A DNA stretch of 64,000 nt from Micrococcales bacterium (GCA_021287075.1 JAJTBD010000018.1:1-64000), one strand, 5' to 3'; shown: positions 36,014 through 45,645, counted from the first letter of the stretch. The notes: generated by a model from the sequence alone, not told the origin. Numbers and translations are program-made.

Positions 36014-38095
36014 CTACCCGGCCGCACGCGTCTCCCCCGCCAGCCCGGTCCACAGGCGCAGGGGCAGGTCGGCGAGGCGGCCGGGCCGCTCCTCGAGCAG
36101 CCGCTCGTCCTCGCGGAGGGTGACGTCGAGGACGGACGTCGCACTCGCCCCGAGGCGGGTGATGTCCTCCGGGGAGTCGGCGCTGACCAGCACGAGCCGG
36201 CCGCCCCGGGCCGCGAGGCGCTCCTCGATGCGGCGTGCGGTCGCCGCGAGCTGCGCCGGCTCGGCCCGCAGGCTGCCCTTGGTGCTCAGCGTCGGCACCC
36301 CGCACATCCCCCGGAGCACCTGCGGCCACTCGTTGGCCGCGCGGTTGCTCACGGCCAACGCCACGTCACCCGGCCGCAGCTGGCGGCAGACCGAGCGCAC
36401 GGCGGCAAGCTCGCCCCGCTCGACGCGCTCGCCTGCGTGGCGTGCCGTCGCCTCGGCCACGGGGAGGGCCGTGGCGAGCAGCGCCAGTCCCGCCAGGGCC
36501 GCGCCGACGCGGGGCGACAGGCGAGGCGCCGGGCTCCCCTCGCCGGTGGCCCGCGGCAGACCCCGGATGAGTCCCGCAGCCGCCGCGCAGACCAGCAGCA
36601 GCGCGAAGGGCAGGGCGATCAGCAGCCGCCGGTCGGCCCAGGGGTGGTCGGGGGTGATGCCTGGCCGGGCGAGGGTCAGCAGCGTCGACCCCGCAGCGAC
36701 CAGCGCGGGACCGGACCACGCGGGGAGGGGGCGCTCGTCGCGCCAGGCCGCGCACGCGGCATACGCCAGGGCCGCGAGGGCGCCCAGGGCGACGGCCAGC
36801 GCGACCGGGCCGATCCACCAGCTCATCCAGTGGACGGTGTCCTCGGCATAGGTGCGCCCGCCGTCGACGGGCAGTCCCTGGCGCAGCTGGAGGCCAGCGA
36901 CCACGCGGGCGCCGGGGTCCTCGGCGGACTGCCGCGTGACCAGCCACAGCGGGCGCGAGGCGAGCACCAGCCCGATGACGACGACCGCCGCCGCGAGCAC
37001 GGCCGGCACCAGCCGGCGCAGACCCATTGGCACCGACCAGCCGCGCCGGCCGAGCCAAATGAGCAGCCCGCTGACGACGCCGACGGCCAGGCCGCCCGCC
37101 ACGAGCGGGACCAGCGATCCGGCGATGTCGCCGAGATAGCGATAGGACGTGACCAGACCCGTCCCTGCGGCCACAACGGTGCCCAGGCCCGTGCCGACGA
37201 GCAGGCTTCTGCCCCAAGGCCTTTGCTGCCCGATCGCGAGCGCGGCAACGGGCACGACCAGGATGGCCTCCCGGAGCGCGTCGGCGCGCACGAGGGCCGA
37301 GCCCGCGATGAGCAGGCCCGCCAGCATCCCCAGACGGGCAGCCGCCACACGTGGGATCTCGCGGGCCGCGAGGGCCAGCGCGAGCAGGCCGGCCGCGAGC
37401 GCCAGGCTCGCCAGGGGCTCCGAATAGGTCGAGCGGATCGTGTGGAGATAGGGGAAGCAGGCTCCCACGAGCGCGGCGGCGGGCGCGCCCCAGCGGGGCC
37501 CGATCAGCACGGCAGCGAGCAGCCCGATCGCAAGGACGCCCAGCCCACCGAAGAGCGCGGCCGCCCAGAAGGCCGCGGTCGCGCCCCCGAGCCAGCTCGC
37601 CGCGGAGTACCACGCCGGCGGGCCGATCACGAACTGCGGCTGGATGGCCGGGTCGGCGGCACTGCCGACGCCATAGAAGGCGGGGCTGTCGAGGACGACG
37701 CCCTCCTCCCGCAGCGTCTCGGGACCGCCGAGCGCGGTGACGTCGACCGCGATCGGACGACGGTGGTGCTCGGCGAGGTCGAGGCTCGCCTGGAGATAGC
37801 TGGCCGAGTCGCGGCGCACCACGACCTGCTCGGAGTGGGTCGCCCCCGCCCACACCGCGATGGCCGCCGAGACGGCGAGCAGCGCGAGCACCGGCCCCGT
37901 CGGCAGCGGCGTCACCTCGAGCCCGGCGCAGACCCGCCAGGCCAGCGCGCCGAGCGCCAGCAGGGCCGCACCCGCGACCCACGGGCTCCACGCGCCGACA
38001 ATGGAGAGCAGCGCACAGGCGAGCGACCCCAGCAGGACCCACAGCGCCAGGGCCAGCACGCCGCGCTGGACGCGGTCACCGAGAGTCGAGGTCAC
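36014..38095 (-). CDS. Multi-pass membrane protein, GT-C-glycosyltransferase-like
   Basis: 693 residues with about twelve hydrophobic segments. An early loop, VVVRRDSASYLQASLDLAEHHRRP, resembles the first extracytoplasmic loop of GT-C (ArnT/PMT-like) enzymes, with acidic residues available for catalysis, and the C-terminal 150 residues form a soluble domain. GT-C enzymes use polyprenyl-phosphate sugars, which the adjacent GT2 gene may supply. No close family was recognised, so this is a topology-based call. The start is GTG at 38095. It is first in the operon running to the methyltransferase gene at 31226, and is divergent from the TIGR03089 gene. Confidence 0.7.
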   Translation of the reverse strand: MTSTLGDRVQRGVLALALWVLLGSLACALLSIVGAWSPWVAGAALLALGALAWRVCAGLEVTPLPTGPVLALLAVSAAIAVWAGATHSEQVVVRRDSASYLQASLDLAEHHRRPIAVDVTALGGPETLREEGVVLDSPAFYGVGSAADPAIQPQFVIGPPAWYSAASWLGGATAAFWAAALFGGLGVLAIGLLAAVLIGPRWGAPAAALVGACFPYLHTIRSTYSEPLASLALAAGLLALALAAREIPRVAAARLGMLAGLLIAGSALVRADALREAILVVPVAALAIGQQRPWGRSLLVGTGLGTVVAAGTGLVTSYRYLGDIAGSLVPLVAGGLAVGVVSGLLIWLGRRGWSVPMGLRRLVPAVLAAAVVVIGLVLASRPLWLVTRQSAEDPGARVVAGLQLRQGLPVDGGRTYAEDTVHWMSWWIGPVALAVALGALAALAYAACAAWRDERPLPAWSGPALVAAGSTLLTLARPGITPDHPWADRRLLIALPFALLLVCAAAAGLIRGLPRATGEGSPAPRLSPRVGAALAGLALLATALPVAEATARHAGERVERGELAAVRSVCRQLRPGDVALAVSNRAANEWPQVLRGMCGVPTLSTKGSLRAEPAQLAATARRIEERLAARGGRLVLVSADSPEDITRLGASATSVLDVTLREDERLLEERPGRLADLPLRLWTGLAGETRAAG

Positions 38096-38164
38096 GCGAC
38101 GAACGCTATACGGAGGGTGCGACGCCCGCGCCGAGGCGCCCCACGGACCTCTTAGGCTGCCCCC

Positions 38165-38875
38165 GTGACCTCCCCCGCAGACATCCTCCAGCGCCTGCTC
38201 GCCGACGACCCCGCCGCCCCGCGGATCACCTGTTATGACGACACTCCCGGCCCGACCCAGGGCGAGCGGATCGAGCTGTCGGCCAAGGTGCTCGCCAACT
38301 GGGTGAGCAAGGCCGCCAATGCCCTCCAGGAGGAGTGGGATGCCGAGCCCGGCACCGTCGTGGCGCTGGCACTGCCGCCGCACTGGCGCACGCTCTGCTG
38401 GGCGCTGGCGGTGTGGTCGGTGGGCGCCTGCGTGAGCCTGGACGACCCCTCCGACGCCGATGTGGTCATCACCGACGACCCGGAGCTCCTCGAGTCCGCG
38501 GGCATCGCCGGGGCCCTGGTCACCCTCGCCGGGCTGGCCCGCCGCGCCCCCGTGCCCGTCCCGTCCGGTGCGATGGACGAGGCGCAGGAGCTGGCGACCT
38601 ATCCCGACGCGTTCGAGGCCTGGGCGGAGCCCGACGGCGGCGACCCGGCCCTGCGTGCAGGAGGCGACGACACGGCATACGCCCAGGTCGTGCCGGCACC
38701 GCTCGAGCAGCGCGGCGCCCGCGTGCACACGGCGACGAGTGACACGGGCACCTTTGTGGCACAGTGCCTTTCGGCGTATGCCGCGGGCGGGTCAGTGGTG
38801 CTCAGCCGCGGGGCCGCTGCGGACCGGGCCGCCCGCCTCGACGCCGAGGCGGTCACCATCGACCTCGGTCAGTAG
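38165..38875 (+). CDS. TIGR03089 family protein (truncated adenylation-fold)
   Basis: 236 residues, an actinobacteria-specific family that resembles the N-terminal subdomain of AMP-binding enzymes but lacks the P-loop and C-terminal lid, so it should not adenylate on its own. Typical segments: ITCYDDTPGPTQGERIELSAKVLANWVSKAANAL, VALALPPHWRTLCWALAVWSVGACV and GTFVAQCLSAYAAGGSVVL. The function is unknown. The start is GTG at 38165. Its last 7 bases overlap the convergent peptidoglycan-binding gene. Confidence 0.85.
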   Translation: MTSPADILQRLLADDPAAPRITCYDDTPGPTQGERIELSAKVLANWVSKAANALQEEWDAEPGTVVALALPPHWRTLCWALAVWSVGACVSLDDPSDADVVITDDPELLESAGIAGALVTLAGLARRAPVPVPSGAMDEAQELATYPDAFEAWAEPDGGDPALRAGGDDTAYAQVVPAPLEQRGARVHTATSDTGTFVAQCLSAYAAGGSVVLSRGAAADRAARLDAEAVTIDLGQ

Positions 38876-40503
38876 GTGCGACCGGTCGACTGGCGCTCGA
38901 TGGCCTGCCACGTCAGGGTCGCGACGACACCGGTCTGCGCGAGGCGTGCCCGGGACTGCGCGGCCTTGACGGCCTTCTCCGTCAGGGGCCCGAACTCGCC
39001 GTCGGCGCCGACACGCAGCGCGCGCTGCAGGGCGCTCACGGCGGCACCGGTCGAGCCGTTCCTGGCCACCACTCCGTAGTAGGACCGCAGCGGGTAGTCG
39101 CGCGCCTCCAGGGCCCGCCACGACGCGCTGTCGGTGACCCCGGTGCCCGGCAGCCCCTTGCCCCGCTGGAAGGCCGAGAGCGCCGCAGCCGTGCGGCTGC
39201 CGAAGGCGCCGTCGACCTCGAGGCCGCCGAGTCCGCGCTGGAGGACCTTGACCGCCTCGCCCCGCGAGCCCGAGCGAAGCACGGCCGACAGGTATGCCGT
39301 GTAGACCGTCCTGGTGCTGGCGGTGGTCACCGGCGCGGGGGTGGTGGGGGCGCTGCCCATCCTGGTCGTGGGGGCGGCGGTGGGCCCGCCGGCGGCCGCG
39401 ATCAGCGCCTTCCAGACCGGTGCGTCGACGACGCCGTTGGCCGGCAGGCGCCGGGCGGTCTGGAAGGCCTTGACCTTGGCCTCGGTGAGGGGGCCGAAGA
39501 CGCCGTCGGCCCCCAGGCCGCCGAGCGCCTTCTGGAGGGCCGTGACCGCGGCCCCGCGCGACCACAGCCGCACGGTCGTGCTCTGGTAGGCGCTCAGGCC
39601 ACTGGCCGACGGCACGGTCGGGGCCGGGCTGCTCGTGGTCGAGGAGGCGCGCGCGATCAGCGCCTTCCACACGGCCGAGTCGACCACACCGGTGGCCGGC
39701 AGTCGGCTGGCGGTCTGGAGGGACTTGACCTTGGCCTCGGTGAGGGGACCGAAGACGCCATCTGCCGTCAGTCCGCCGAGGGCCTTCTGGAGCGCGGTCA
39801 CCGCGGCGCCGCGCGACCACAGCCGCAGGGTGGTGGTCTGGTAGGCGCTCAGTCCGCTCGTCGGCGTGCCCGTGGTGGTGGGCGCGGTGCTGCCCAGGAG
39901 CGTGGGCACATAGCCGCCCGGCCCGGTGGCATAGGTCGTCAGGGCCGTCCCGGTCCACCAGGAGGTGCGGCCGTAGGCGCCGTCCCAGGTGAAGCTGAAG
40001 TGGATGTGGTCGGTATGCGGGGAGGAGCCGGAGTAGGAGGCCCACCCGCGCTCGGGGGCGTAGGCGCGCCACATCTGCCGGTTCCAGATGATGTACATGA
40101 TCCCGAAGCGGCGGGCCATGGCGCCGGGCCGGCCCTGGCTGTCGGGAGCGGTCAGCCAGCGCACCACCGAGTCAGCCACCGCGCGCTGGTCGGCGTCATA
40201 GGCGCTGAGCATCCAGTCGAGCGCCCGGCCCTCGGAGTGCTCGGTCACGCCATAGGTGCAGGCCCGGCCGATGCCGTAGTTGCCGGTGCCGTAGTGGCGC
40301 ACCATCAGGTCACCGAAGGCCTTGACGCCCGGCTTGGCGGTGGGGTCACACCGCGTCTGCGCCTGGTAGGGCGGGGCCACGTCGAGCGCGCCCGGCAGCG
40401 GCCGGGACGGGGACGGGGGGCCGATGACAGCGTGCGCCGGGGCGGCGAGGGGGACGCTGGTGAGCGGGATGGTGAGGGCAGCGAGCAGGCGGGCGCGCGT
40501 CAC
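38869..40503 (-). CDS. Secreted protein with metallopeptidase-like domain and four peptidoglycan-binding domains
   Basis: 544 residues with a signal peptide (MTRARLLAALTIPLTSVPLAAPAHA). Residues about 45-190 form a domain with EHSEGRALDWML and HTDHIHFSF. This is the His/Asp/His pattern of LAS-type (M15-like) zinc peptidases and of the ARB-07466-like domain. Four PG_binding_1 repeats follow (around 220, 305, 405 and 475), each with a variant of RLWSRGAAVTALQKALGGL and DGxFGxLTEAKVK. It probably binds or trims peptidoglycan. Upstream lies an unusual A/T-rich region with two operator-like palindromes, so expression may be tightly controlled. Confidence 0.85.
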   Translation of the reverse strand: MTRARLLAALTIPLTSVPLAAPAHAVIGPPSPSRPLPGALDVAPPYQAQTRCDPTAKPGVKAFGDLMVRHYGTGNYGIGRACTYGVTEHSEGRALDWMLSAYDADQRAVADSVVRWLTAPDSQGRPGAMARRFGIMYIIWNRQMWRAYAPERGWASYSGSSPHTDHIHFSFTWDGAYGRTSWWTGTALTTYATGPGGYVPTLLGSTAPTTTGTPTSGLSAYQTTTLRLWSRGAAVTALQKALGGLTADGVFGPLTEAKVKSLQTASRLPATGVVDSAVWKALIARASSTTSSPAPTVPSASGLSAYQSTTVRLWSRGAAVTALQKALGGLGADGVFGPLTEAKVKAFQTARRLPANGVVDAPVWKALIAAAGGPTAAPTTRMGSAPTTPAPVTTASTRTVYTAYLSAVLRSGSRGEAVKVLQRGLGGLEVDGAFGSRTAAALSAFQRGKGLPGTGVTDSASWRALEARDYPLRSYYGVVARNGSTGAAVSALQRALRVGADGEFGPLTEKAVKAAQSRARLAQTGVVATLTWQAIERQSTGRTY

Positions 40504-40647
40504 AGGTCAGGGCCTTCGGTTCGGGGCACCGGCGCCGCGGCGGGGGTGGCGGCACAGGCTTGGTCACAGGGGTCACACACGTATGTGAGGACCCCACAAA
40601 TACCCATTGTTCCCACGTGTTGTTTTCATTAACAAGTTTTGGCATCT

Positions 40648-40695
40648 AATTACATCCATGTAATTAAGGTTCATTCGAATTACATCAATGTGATT
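40648..40695. promoter_or_regulatory. Pair of 18-bp operator-like palindromes in an A/T-rich island
   Basis: AATTACAT-CC-ATGTAATT (40648-40665) is a perfect palindrome; AATTACAT-CA-ATGTGATT (40678-40695) is the same with one change. Centres are 30 bp apart, three helical turns, as expected for cooperative binding of a dimeric repressor. They lie in a roughly 100-base A/T-rich stretch (40600-40700) between the divergent peptidoglycan-binding gene and the CoA-transferase genes. A further small inverted repeat, TTGTT-N6-AACAA, is at 40620-40635. No regulator gene is next to them. Confidence 0.75.
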
Positions 40696-40795
40696 ATGTT
40701 TGCCGAGACCGCTCCTCGCGGCACAACGGCCGCACGTCGCCTATGTGCGCCGACCCCAGTGCGGGAGGGCGAGCGCGGGCGCTAGGTTCACAGCC

Positions 40796-41575
40796 ATGGA
40801 CAAAGTCGTCGCCACCGCTGCCGAAGCCGTGGCCGACATCCCCGACGGCGCCTCGCTGGCGGTCGGTGGGTTCGGTCTCTGCGGCATCCCCAGCGTCCTC
40901 ATCCAGGCCCTCCACGATCAGGGCACCACCGATATCGAGGCCATCTCCAACAACTGCGGAGTCGATGACTGGGGGCTCGGAATCCTCCTGCGCGACAAGC
41001 GGATTCGCCGGATGATCTCCTCCTATGTCGGCGAGAACAAGGAGTTCGCACGGCAGTACCTCGAGGGAGAGCTGGAGGTCGAGCTGACCCCCCAGGGCAC
41101 CCTCGCCGAGCGCCTGCGCGCCGGCGGCGCCGGCATCCCCGCGTTCTTCACCCAGACCGGTGTGGGCACCCAGATCGCCGAGGGCGGCCTCCCCTGGCGG
41201 TATGCCGCGGACGGCTCGATCGCGGTCGCCTCCCCCGCCAAGGAGACGCGCACCTATGGCATGACGGGCGCCGACCTCGAATATGTCCTCGAGGAGGCGA
41301 TCGTGGCCGACTTCGCCCTCGTGCGCGCCGCCAAGGGCGACCGGCACGGCAACCTCGTGTTCAACAAGTCCTCGCGCAACTTCAACCCGCTGTGTGCGAT
41401 GGCCGGCCGGATCACGGTCGCCGAGGTCGAGGAGCTCGTGGAGCCCGGCGCTATCGACCCCGACGACGTCCACCTGCCCGGCATCTATGTCCAGCGCGTG
41501 CTCCCTCTCACCCCCGAGCAGGCGGCCGACAAGCGGATCGAGAAGCGCACGGTGCGCGGCGCGGAGGAGAGCTGA
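40796..41575 (+). CDS. scoA: 3-oxoacid CoA-transferase, subunit A
   Basis: 259 residues. The A subunit of a succinyl-CoA:3-ketoacid-type CoA-transferase, which moves CoA between succinyl-CoA and acetoacetate or related acids. Family segments: [52 protein letters not shown] and [19 protein letters not shown]. The ATG at 40796 gives the conserved start. One base separates its stop from the subunit B start, so the two are co-translated. The double palindrome about 100 bases upstream may be its operator. Confidence 0.93.
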   Translation: MDKVVATAAEAVADIPDGASLAVGGFGLCGIPSVLIQALHDQGTTDIEAISNNCGVDDWGLGILLRDKRIRRMISSYVGENKEFARQYLEGELEVELTPQGTLAERLRAGGAGIPAFFTQTGVGTQIAEGGLPWRYAADGSIAVASPAKETRTYGMTGADLEYVLEEAIVADFALVRAAKGDRHGNLVFNKSSRNFNPLCAMAGRITVAEVEELVEPGAIDPDDVHLPGIYVQRVLPLTPEQAADKRIEKRTVRGAEES

Positions 41576-41576
41576 G

Positions 41577-42221
41577 ATGGCCCTGACCCGAGAGCAGATG
41601 GCCGCCCGCGCGGCCCAGGAGCTGCATGACGGCTCCTATGTCAACCTGGGCATCGGCCTGCCGACCCTCGTGCCCAACTATGTCGACGACGACATCGAGA
41701 TCGTGCTCCAGAGCGAGAACGGCATTCTCGGCGTCGGCGCCTACCCCGTCGACGGGCAGGAGGAGGCCGACCTGATCAACGCCGGCAAGGAGACCGTGAC
41801 CGTCCGCCGGGGATCGTCCTATTTCGACTCGGCCACCAGCTTTGGCATGATCCGCGGCGGCAAGGTCGACGCGGCGATCCTCGGCGCCATGCAGGTCAGC
41901 GCGGCCGGTGACATCGCCAACTGGATGATCCCCGGCAAGATGGTCAAGGGCATGGGCGGCGCCATGGACCTCGTCCACGGCGCCAAGCACGTCATCGTCC
42001 TGATGGAGCACAACGCCAAGGACGGCTCCTACAAGATCGTCCAGGAGTGCTCGCTGCCGCTGACCGGCAAGCAGGTCGTCCAGCGCATCATCACCGACCT
42101 GGCCGTCATCGACGTGGAGGAGCGCGGCCTGGTGCTGCGCGAGGTCGCCCCCGGCGTCACCGTCGAGGAGGTCCAGGACAGGACCGAGCCGACCCTGATC
42201 GTCGAGCTCGACCAGTCCTGA
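41577..42221 (+). CDS. scoB: 3-oxoacid CoA-transferase, subunit B
   Basis: 214 residues carrying the catalytic subunit. The active-site glutamate that forms the enzyme-CoA thioester is in [10 protein letters not shown] (about residue 46); [12 protein letters not shown] and [19 protein letters not shown] are also typical. It works as a heterodimer with ScoA in ketone-body or short-chain acid metabolism. It is followed 18 bases later by a strong terminator shared with the convergent gene. Confidence 0.94.
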   Translation: MALTREQMAARAAQELHDGSYVNLGIGLPTLVPNYVDDDIEIVLQSENGILGVGAYPVDGQEEADLINAGKETVTVRRGSSYFDSATSFGMIRGGKVDAAILGAMQVSAAGDIANWMIPGKMVKGMGGAMDLVHGAKHVIVLMEHNAKDGSYKIVQECSLPLTGKQVVQRIITDLAVIDVEERGLVLREVAPGVTVEEVQDRTEPTLIVELDQS

Positions 42222-42239
42222 CACAGCAGCCCAGACGGG

Positions 42240-42275
42240 GAAGGGCCCCTCCACCGATCGGTGGAGGGGCCCTTC
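42240..42275. terminator. Strong bidirectional hairpin terminator
   Basis: A perfect 16-bp stem (GAAGGGCCCCTCCACC, 42240-42255, with 42260-42275) closes a GATC loop between the scoB stop and the stop of the convergent amidase gene. It should terminate both. Unlike the other two good intergenic hairpins it does not contain the dispersed GTATGCCG word. Confidence 0.9.
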
Positions 42276-42300
42276 GCTGTCTGTCACGCCGGGCGTCGGG

Positions 42301-45300
42301 TCAGCGCGAGAGCGTCACGAATCCCTTTGCCGTGGCGCCGAACCCGAGCGGGGAGCCCAGCGCGCCACTGCCCGTGACGGGCCACACCAGCGTCATCCCG
42401 TCAGACGTGCGTCGCCCGACGAGATCGGCGCGCCCGTCTCCGGTGAGATCGCCGATGCCGGTGAGGGTGTCCATGCCGGTGATCGCCGGACCCGACATGA
42501 GGAAGGTGCTCCCGAGACCGCCGGTCCCGGTGCCGGGATAGACCCGGATCGAGCCGTCGGAGTAGACGGCGGCCAGGTCGGGGCGGCCGTCACCGCTGAG
42601 ATCGCCGGCAGCCACCGCGTGGGCCACACCACCCCAGCCATAGGCCACCTGTCGCTGGGCCTTGATGCCACCAGCGCCGTTGCCGGACATCAGGATCATG
42701 GCGCCGTCGCTGCGGCGGCCGACCAGATCGTTGAGGCGGTCGCCGTCGAAGTCGCCGGTCGCGAGCAGCTGGGTGTAGCCGCCCATGCCGCTCGCCACGG
42801 CCGTCCGCCCGGCCGAGAGCGCGGACTGGCCTCCGCGATAGAGCCACAGCGTGCCGGCGGAGTCGCGGGCGAGCAGGTCGCCACGGCCGTCGTTGTCGAA
42901 GGCGCCGGCGGCGGTCAGCAGGCTCATCCCCGACCAGCCCGCCGTGGCCGGGCGTGCCGTGAAGCCGCCCTGCCCGGTGGCCGAGAGGATCCGGCCGGTG
43001 CCGTCCGAGGCGACCGCGAACATGTCGGGCAGCCCGTTGGCGTCGAGGTCCTTTGGTGGCGCCTTCGGCTGCGAGGTGGCCGGCGAGGTGATCGTCCACC
43101 ACTCGCTCTTCAGACCCGCGGCGGAGCGGAACTGCGGCCCGGTCAGGGTGACCGAGCCGGTCGAGCCGACCAGTCGCACGGACCCGGTGCGGGCACCCCA
43201 GTCGGAGACGCCCTGCCGGCCCAGCACCTCTATCCGCGCCAGGGTACCGATCGCGGGGTACTTGCCCTGGAGGGTGGAGGTGGCGATCGAGGCCGCCCAG
43301 CGGTTCGGGTTGCCCCCTGTGGTCACGACCGCGTCATAGGGGTCGGAGTGCGCCGTGAGATAGGGGAAGGAGCCGGCTGCCGTGTAGGAGCCGCTCGAGG
43401 CGTGGAACTCGGTGAACGCCGGCGTCCCCCCAGAGAGGCGGCCCTTGGCGGCGGTGGCGGTGACCGCCGCCGTCGTGGCCGCGAACTCGTGGTTGGCCGA
43501 CAGCGCCCCCGTGCTCGAGTAGGCTGCGCTGCCCCGATAGACCTGGCAGCTGGTGGAGTCGCAGGTGTCATAGGCCCGGCGCGCTGCGCGCGCGGCATCC
43601 CGCTCGCGGGCGCCATACGTGCGAGCCGCCATGGCCTGGGCCTGGAGCGCGGCAGCCGGCCACGAGGCGGGCATCTCCGCGGGGACGACCGAGCGGAGGT
43701 AGTTCTCCATCGTCACGTAGTTGACGGAGATCGCCCCGGCACCCTGGCGCACGGTCCCGATCTGGCCGCGGTAGTCGCGAGCACCGCTGCCCTGGGCCAC
43801 CCGCACCGTGCCGTAGCGGGAGGCGAAGGTCAGCGGCCCGGTCCACTGCTTCCAGAGGCCGCTCGAGGCCCAGCCGGTCGCGGTGCTCCACTGGAGGGTC
43901 AGGCCGGCGCCGTCGGGGATGATGCGCCACTTCCTGCTGTCCAGCAGTGTGGTGGAGGTGCGTCCGTCCAGCAGCGCGAGCCCCGGCTGGGCCATCGCGG
44001 TCGTCCCGGCGGTGCCGAGCGCGTCGAGCCGCACGTTGATGTTGCGGTTGCCGATGGTGCCGACGCTCGTGCCGGGGTAGTAGAAGTCGGCGATCTGCGT
44101 GGCGGTGCGCCCCTGGGTGGCCGCGCCATAGGCGCCCCACTGCGACATCCCGCGCCCGTGGCCCGATCCGCGACCGGAGAACTCGATGGACCCGTCGGCG
44201 GGGGCGGTGTAGCTCTCGACCTGTGGCGAGGCCGCCATCGTGCGCACGGCCGTGCCGCCGCCGGCGGTCCAGATGCTGGCCGCCGAGGAGCGGATGCCGG
44301 CCAGCTGCGCATAGAGCGAGTTGCCCGGGCAGGAGGTGGGATAGACATCGCGGTGGCTGGTCACCCGCGGCCGGGTGACGACGGTCCCGGACGGATAGGT
44401 GGGGTTGCCGGCCGAGGTCAGCTGCGTAGACGTCTTGGGGTCGAAGCCACTGACGGCGGCCTTCCAGGCGATCACCTTGGCCACGGCGGAGGTCGCGGCG
44501 GCGGGCGCGGCCACCGACGAGAAGTCCCCCATGACGGAGACGCCGAGGGTGCGCGAGTTGAAGCCGCCCGCGTGGGCCCCGATCGGGCTCGAGGTCAGCG
44601 AGCCGCTGCGGCCCTCATAGATCGTGCCGTAGCGGTCGACGAGGAAGTTGTAGCCCAGGTCGCACCAGCCGAGGGAGCTGGTGTGATAGGCGAGAATGCC
44701 GCGCACGACGCCCGGTGCCTCGGCCGCGGAATAGGTGTTGGTGCCCGCCGTGTGGTGGACCACCGCGGCGACATAGCCGTCGGAGGGGTCGGGCTCGCAG
44801 TTCTTCAGGCTCTCGTTGGCGCCCCACTGGGCGCGTGTCTTGATCGTGGGCTGGAGCACCGCGGCGCCGGCGCTGTTGGCCGGCCCGGAGGCGCTGTCGG
44901 CCGCGGCCCGCTTGCCGTCCACCATCGTCAGCTCCAGCCCCTTGGGCGCGGCGCCCGAACTGCTGGTGACCTCGACCTCGACCCCCTCGGCACCCGCGGC
45001 CGGCATGGGCGCGGTGCCGGTGCGCGCCCGACGGGCCTCGGCCGTGCCGGCGTCGGGCCCGCCGTCCTCGATGGGCAACGGTGTCCAGGCGCCCCACTCG
45101 CCGTCGGCCTTGACCCGCGCGACCACCTGCGTGCCGGCCGGCGCCGACCCGTCGAAGGTGACGCCAAGGACGTCGAAGCGCGAGGTGCGCGGCTTGCTCA
45201 GCCGTGCGGCGACCCGGCCAGTGCCGGTGACCGAGCCGGACGCCCGCATCGTGGACGGGACATCGCTGCCCGGTGCGGCCGACGGTGACGTGGTCGGCGT

Positions 45301-45510
45301 GGCGGCAGAGGCGCTCGGCGATGGCTCTGGCGAAACGGTCGGCGTGGAGGCGGGGGCGGGCCCTCCCGCGGGGGCCGGGATCGACTCGGTGCGCACCACC
45401 GGGTCGACCGGTGCGGCGCTGGCACCGGTCGGCAGCACGGGCACGATCACGGTGGCGGCAGCGACGCCGAGGACGGTTGCGGCGCTCGTGAGCAGACGCA
45501 CGTCGGGCAC
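42301..45510 (-). CDS. Secreted amidase_2 / SpoIID / FG-GAP-repeat fusion protein
   Basis: 1069 residues with a signal peptide. After a Pro/Ser/Thr-rich stretch (about 40-95), residues about 220-390 form a peptidoglycan-recognition/amidase_2 domain. It has VVHHTAGTNTYSA, YNFLVDRYGTIYEGR, GAHAGGFNSRTLGVSVMGDF and TSHRDVYPTSCPGN, including the zinc-binding His positions. Residues about 430-800 form a SpoIID/LytB domain (GRGSGHGRGMSQWGAYGAAT, ENYLRSVVPAEMPASW, ALQAQAMAARTYG). The C-terminus has several FG-GAP/VCBS-type repeats (FDNDGRGDLLARD, GDFDGDRLNDLVGRR, GDLSGDGRPDLAAVY, GDLTGDGRADLVGRR). It combines amidase and glycan-strand activities with a surface-binding propeller, so it is a likely cell-wall remodelling enzyme. 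The start is GTG at 45510. Confidence 0.88.
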   Translation of the reverse strand: MPDVRLLTSAATVLGVAAATVIVPVLPTGASAAPVDPVVRTESIPAPAGGPAPASTPTVSPEPSPSASAATPTTSPSAAPGSDVPSTMRASGSVTGTGRVAARLSKPRTSRFDVLGVTFDGSAPAGTQVVARVKADGEWGAWTPLPIEDGGPDAGTAEARRARTGTAPMPAAGAEGVEVEVTSSSGAAPKGLELTMVDGKRAAADSASGPANSAGAAVLQPTIKTRAQWGANESLKNCEPDPSDGYVAAVVHHTAGTNTYSAAEAPGVVRGILAYHTSSLGWCDLGYNFLVDRYGTIYEGRSGSLTSSPIGAHAGGFNSRTLGVSVMGDFSSVAAPAAATSAVAKVIAWKAAVSGFDPKTSTQLTSAGNPTYPSGTVVTRPRVTSHRDVYPTSCPGNSLYAQLAGIRSSAASIWTAGGGTAVRTMAASPQVESYTAPADGSIEFSGRGSGHGRGMSQWGAYGAATQGRTATQIADFYYPGTSVGTIGNRNINVRLDALGTAGTTAMAQPGLALLDGRTSTTLLDSRKWRIIPDGAGLTLQWSTATGWASSGLWKQWTGPLTFASRYGTVRVAQGSGARDYRGQIGTVRQGAGAISVNYVTMENYLRSVVPAEMPASWPAAALQAQAMAARTYGARERDAARAARRAYDTCDSTSCQVYRGSAAYSSTGALSANHEFAATTAAVTATAAKGRLSGGTPAFTEFHASSGSYTAAGSFPYLTAHSDPYDAVVTTGGNPNRWAASIATSTLQGKYPAIGTLARIEVLGRQGVSDWGARTGSVRLVGSTGSVTLTGPQFRSAAGLKSEWWTITSPATSQPKAPPKDLDANGLPDMFAVASDGTGRILSATGQGGFTARPATAGWSGMSLLTAAGAFDNDGRGDLLARDSAGTLWLYRGGQSALSAGRTAVASGMGGYTQLLATGDFDGDRLNDLVGRRSDGAMILMSGNGAGGIKAQRQVAYGWGGVAHAVAAGDLSGDGRPDLAAVYSDGSIRVYPGTGTGGLGSTFLMSGPAITGMDTLTGIGDLTGDGRADLVGRRTSDGMTLVWPVTGSGALGSPLGFGATAKGFVTLSR

Positions 45511-45645
45511 TCCTCAGATTGTGGGCAGGGGGCAACGGGGCAGCACGAAGCGTCGGCTGCACCACAGACCGCCCCCAGTGTCCCCCAGGCCCCACTGGTC
45601 ACACGACCGAGTCACGCACAAGGTGGGGCTCATCGTTATCTCTCC

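Noticed and set aside
35921..38155. A 744-codon open frame antisense to the GT-C-like membrane protein
   Set aside because: Gln/Arg/Asp-rich shadow composition; the opposite strand shows a regular hydrophobic-segment pattern.
40600..40700. A/T-rich patch as a replication origin or a phage attachment site
   Set aside because: No DnaA boxes, integrase gene or tRNA target are present; two regulated operators explain the pattern better.
42619..45288. An 889-codon open frame antisense to the amidase-SpoIID gene
   Set aside because: No motif, and the opposite strand has several well-preserved domains.
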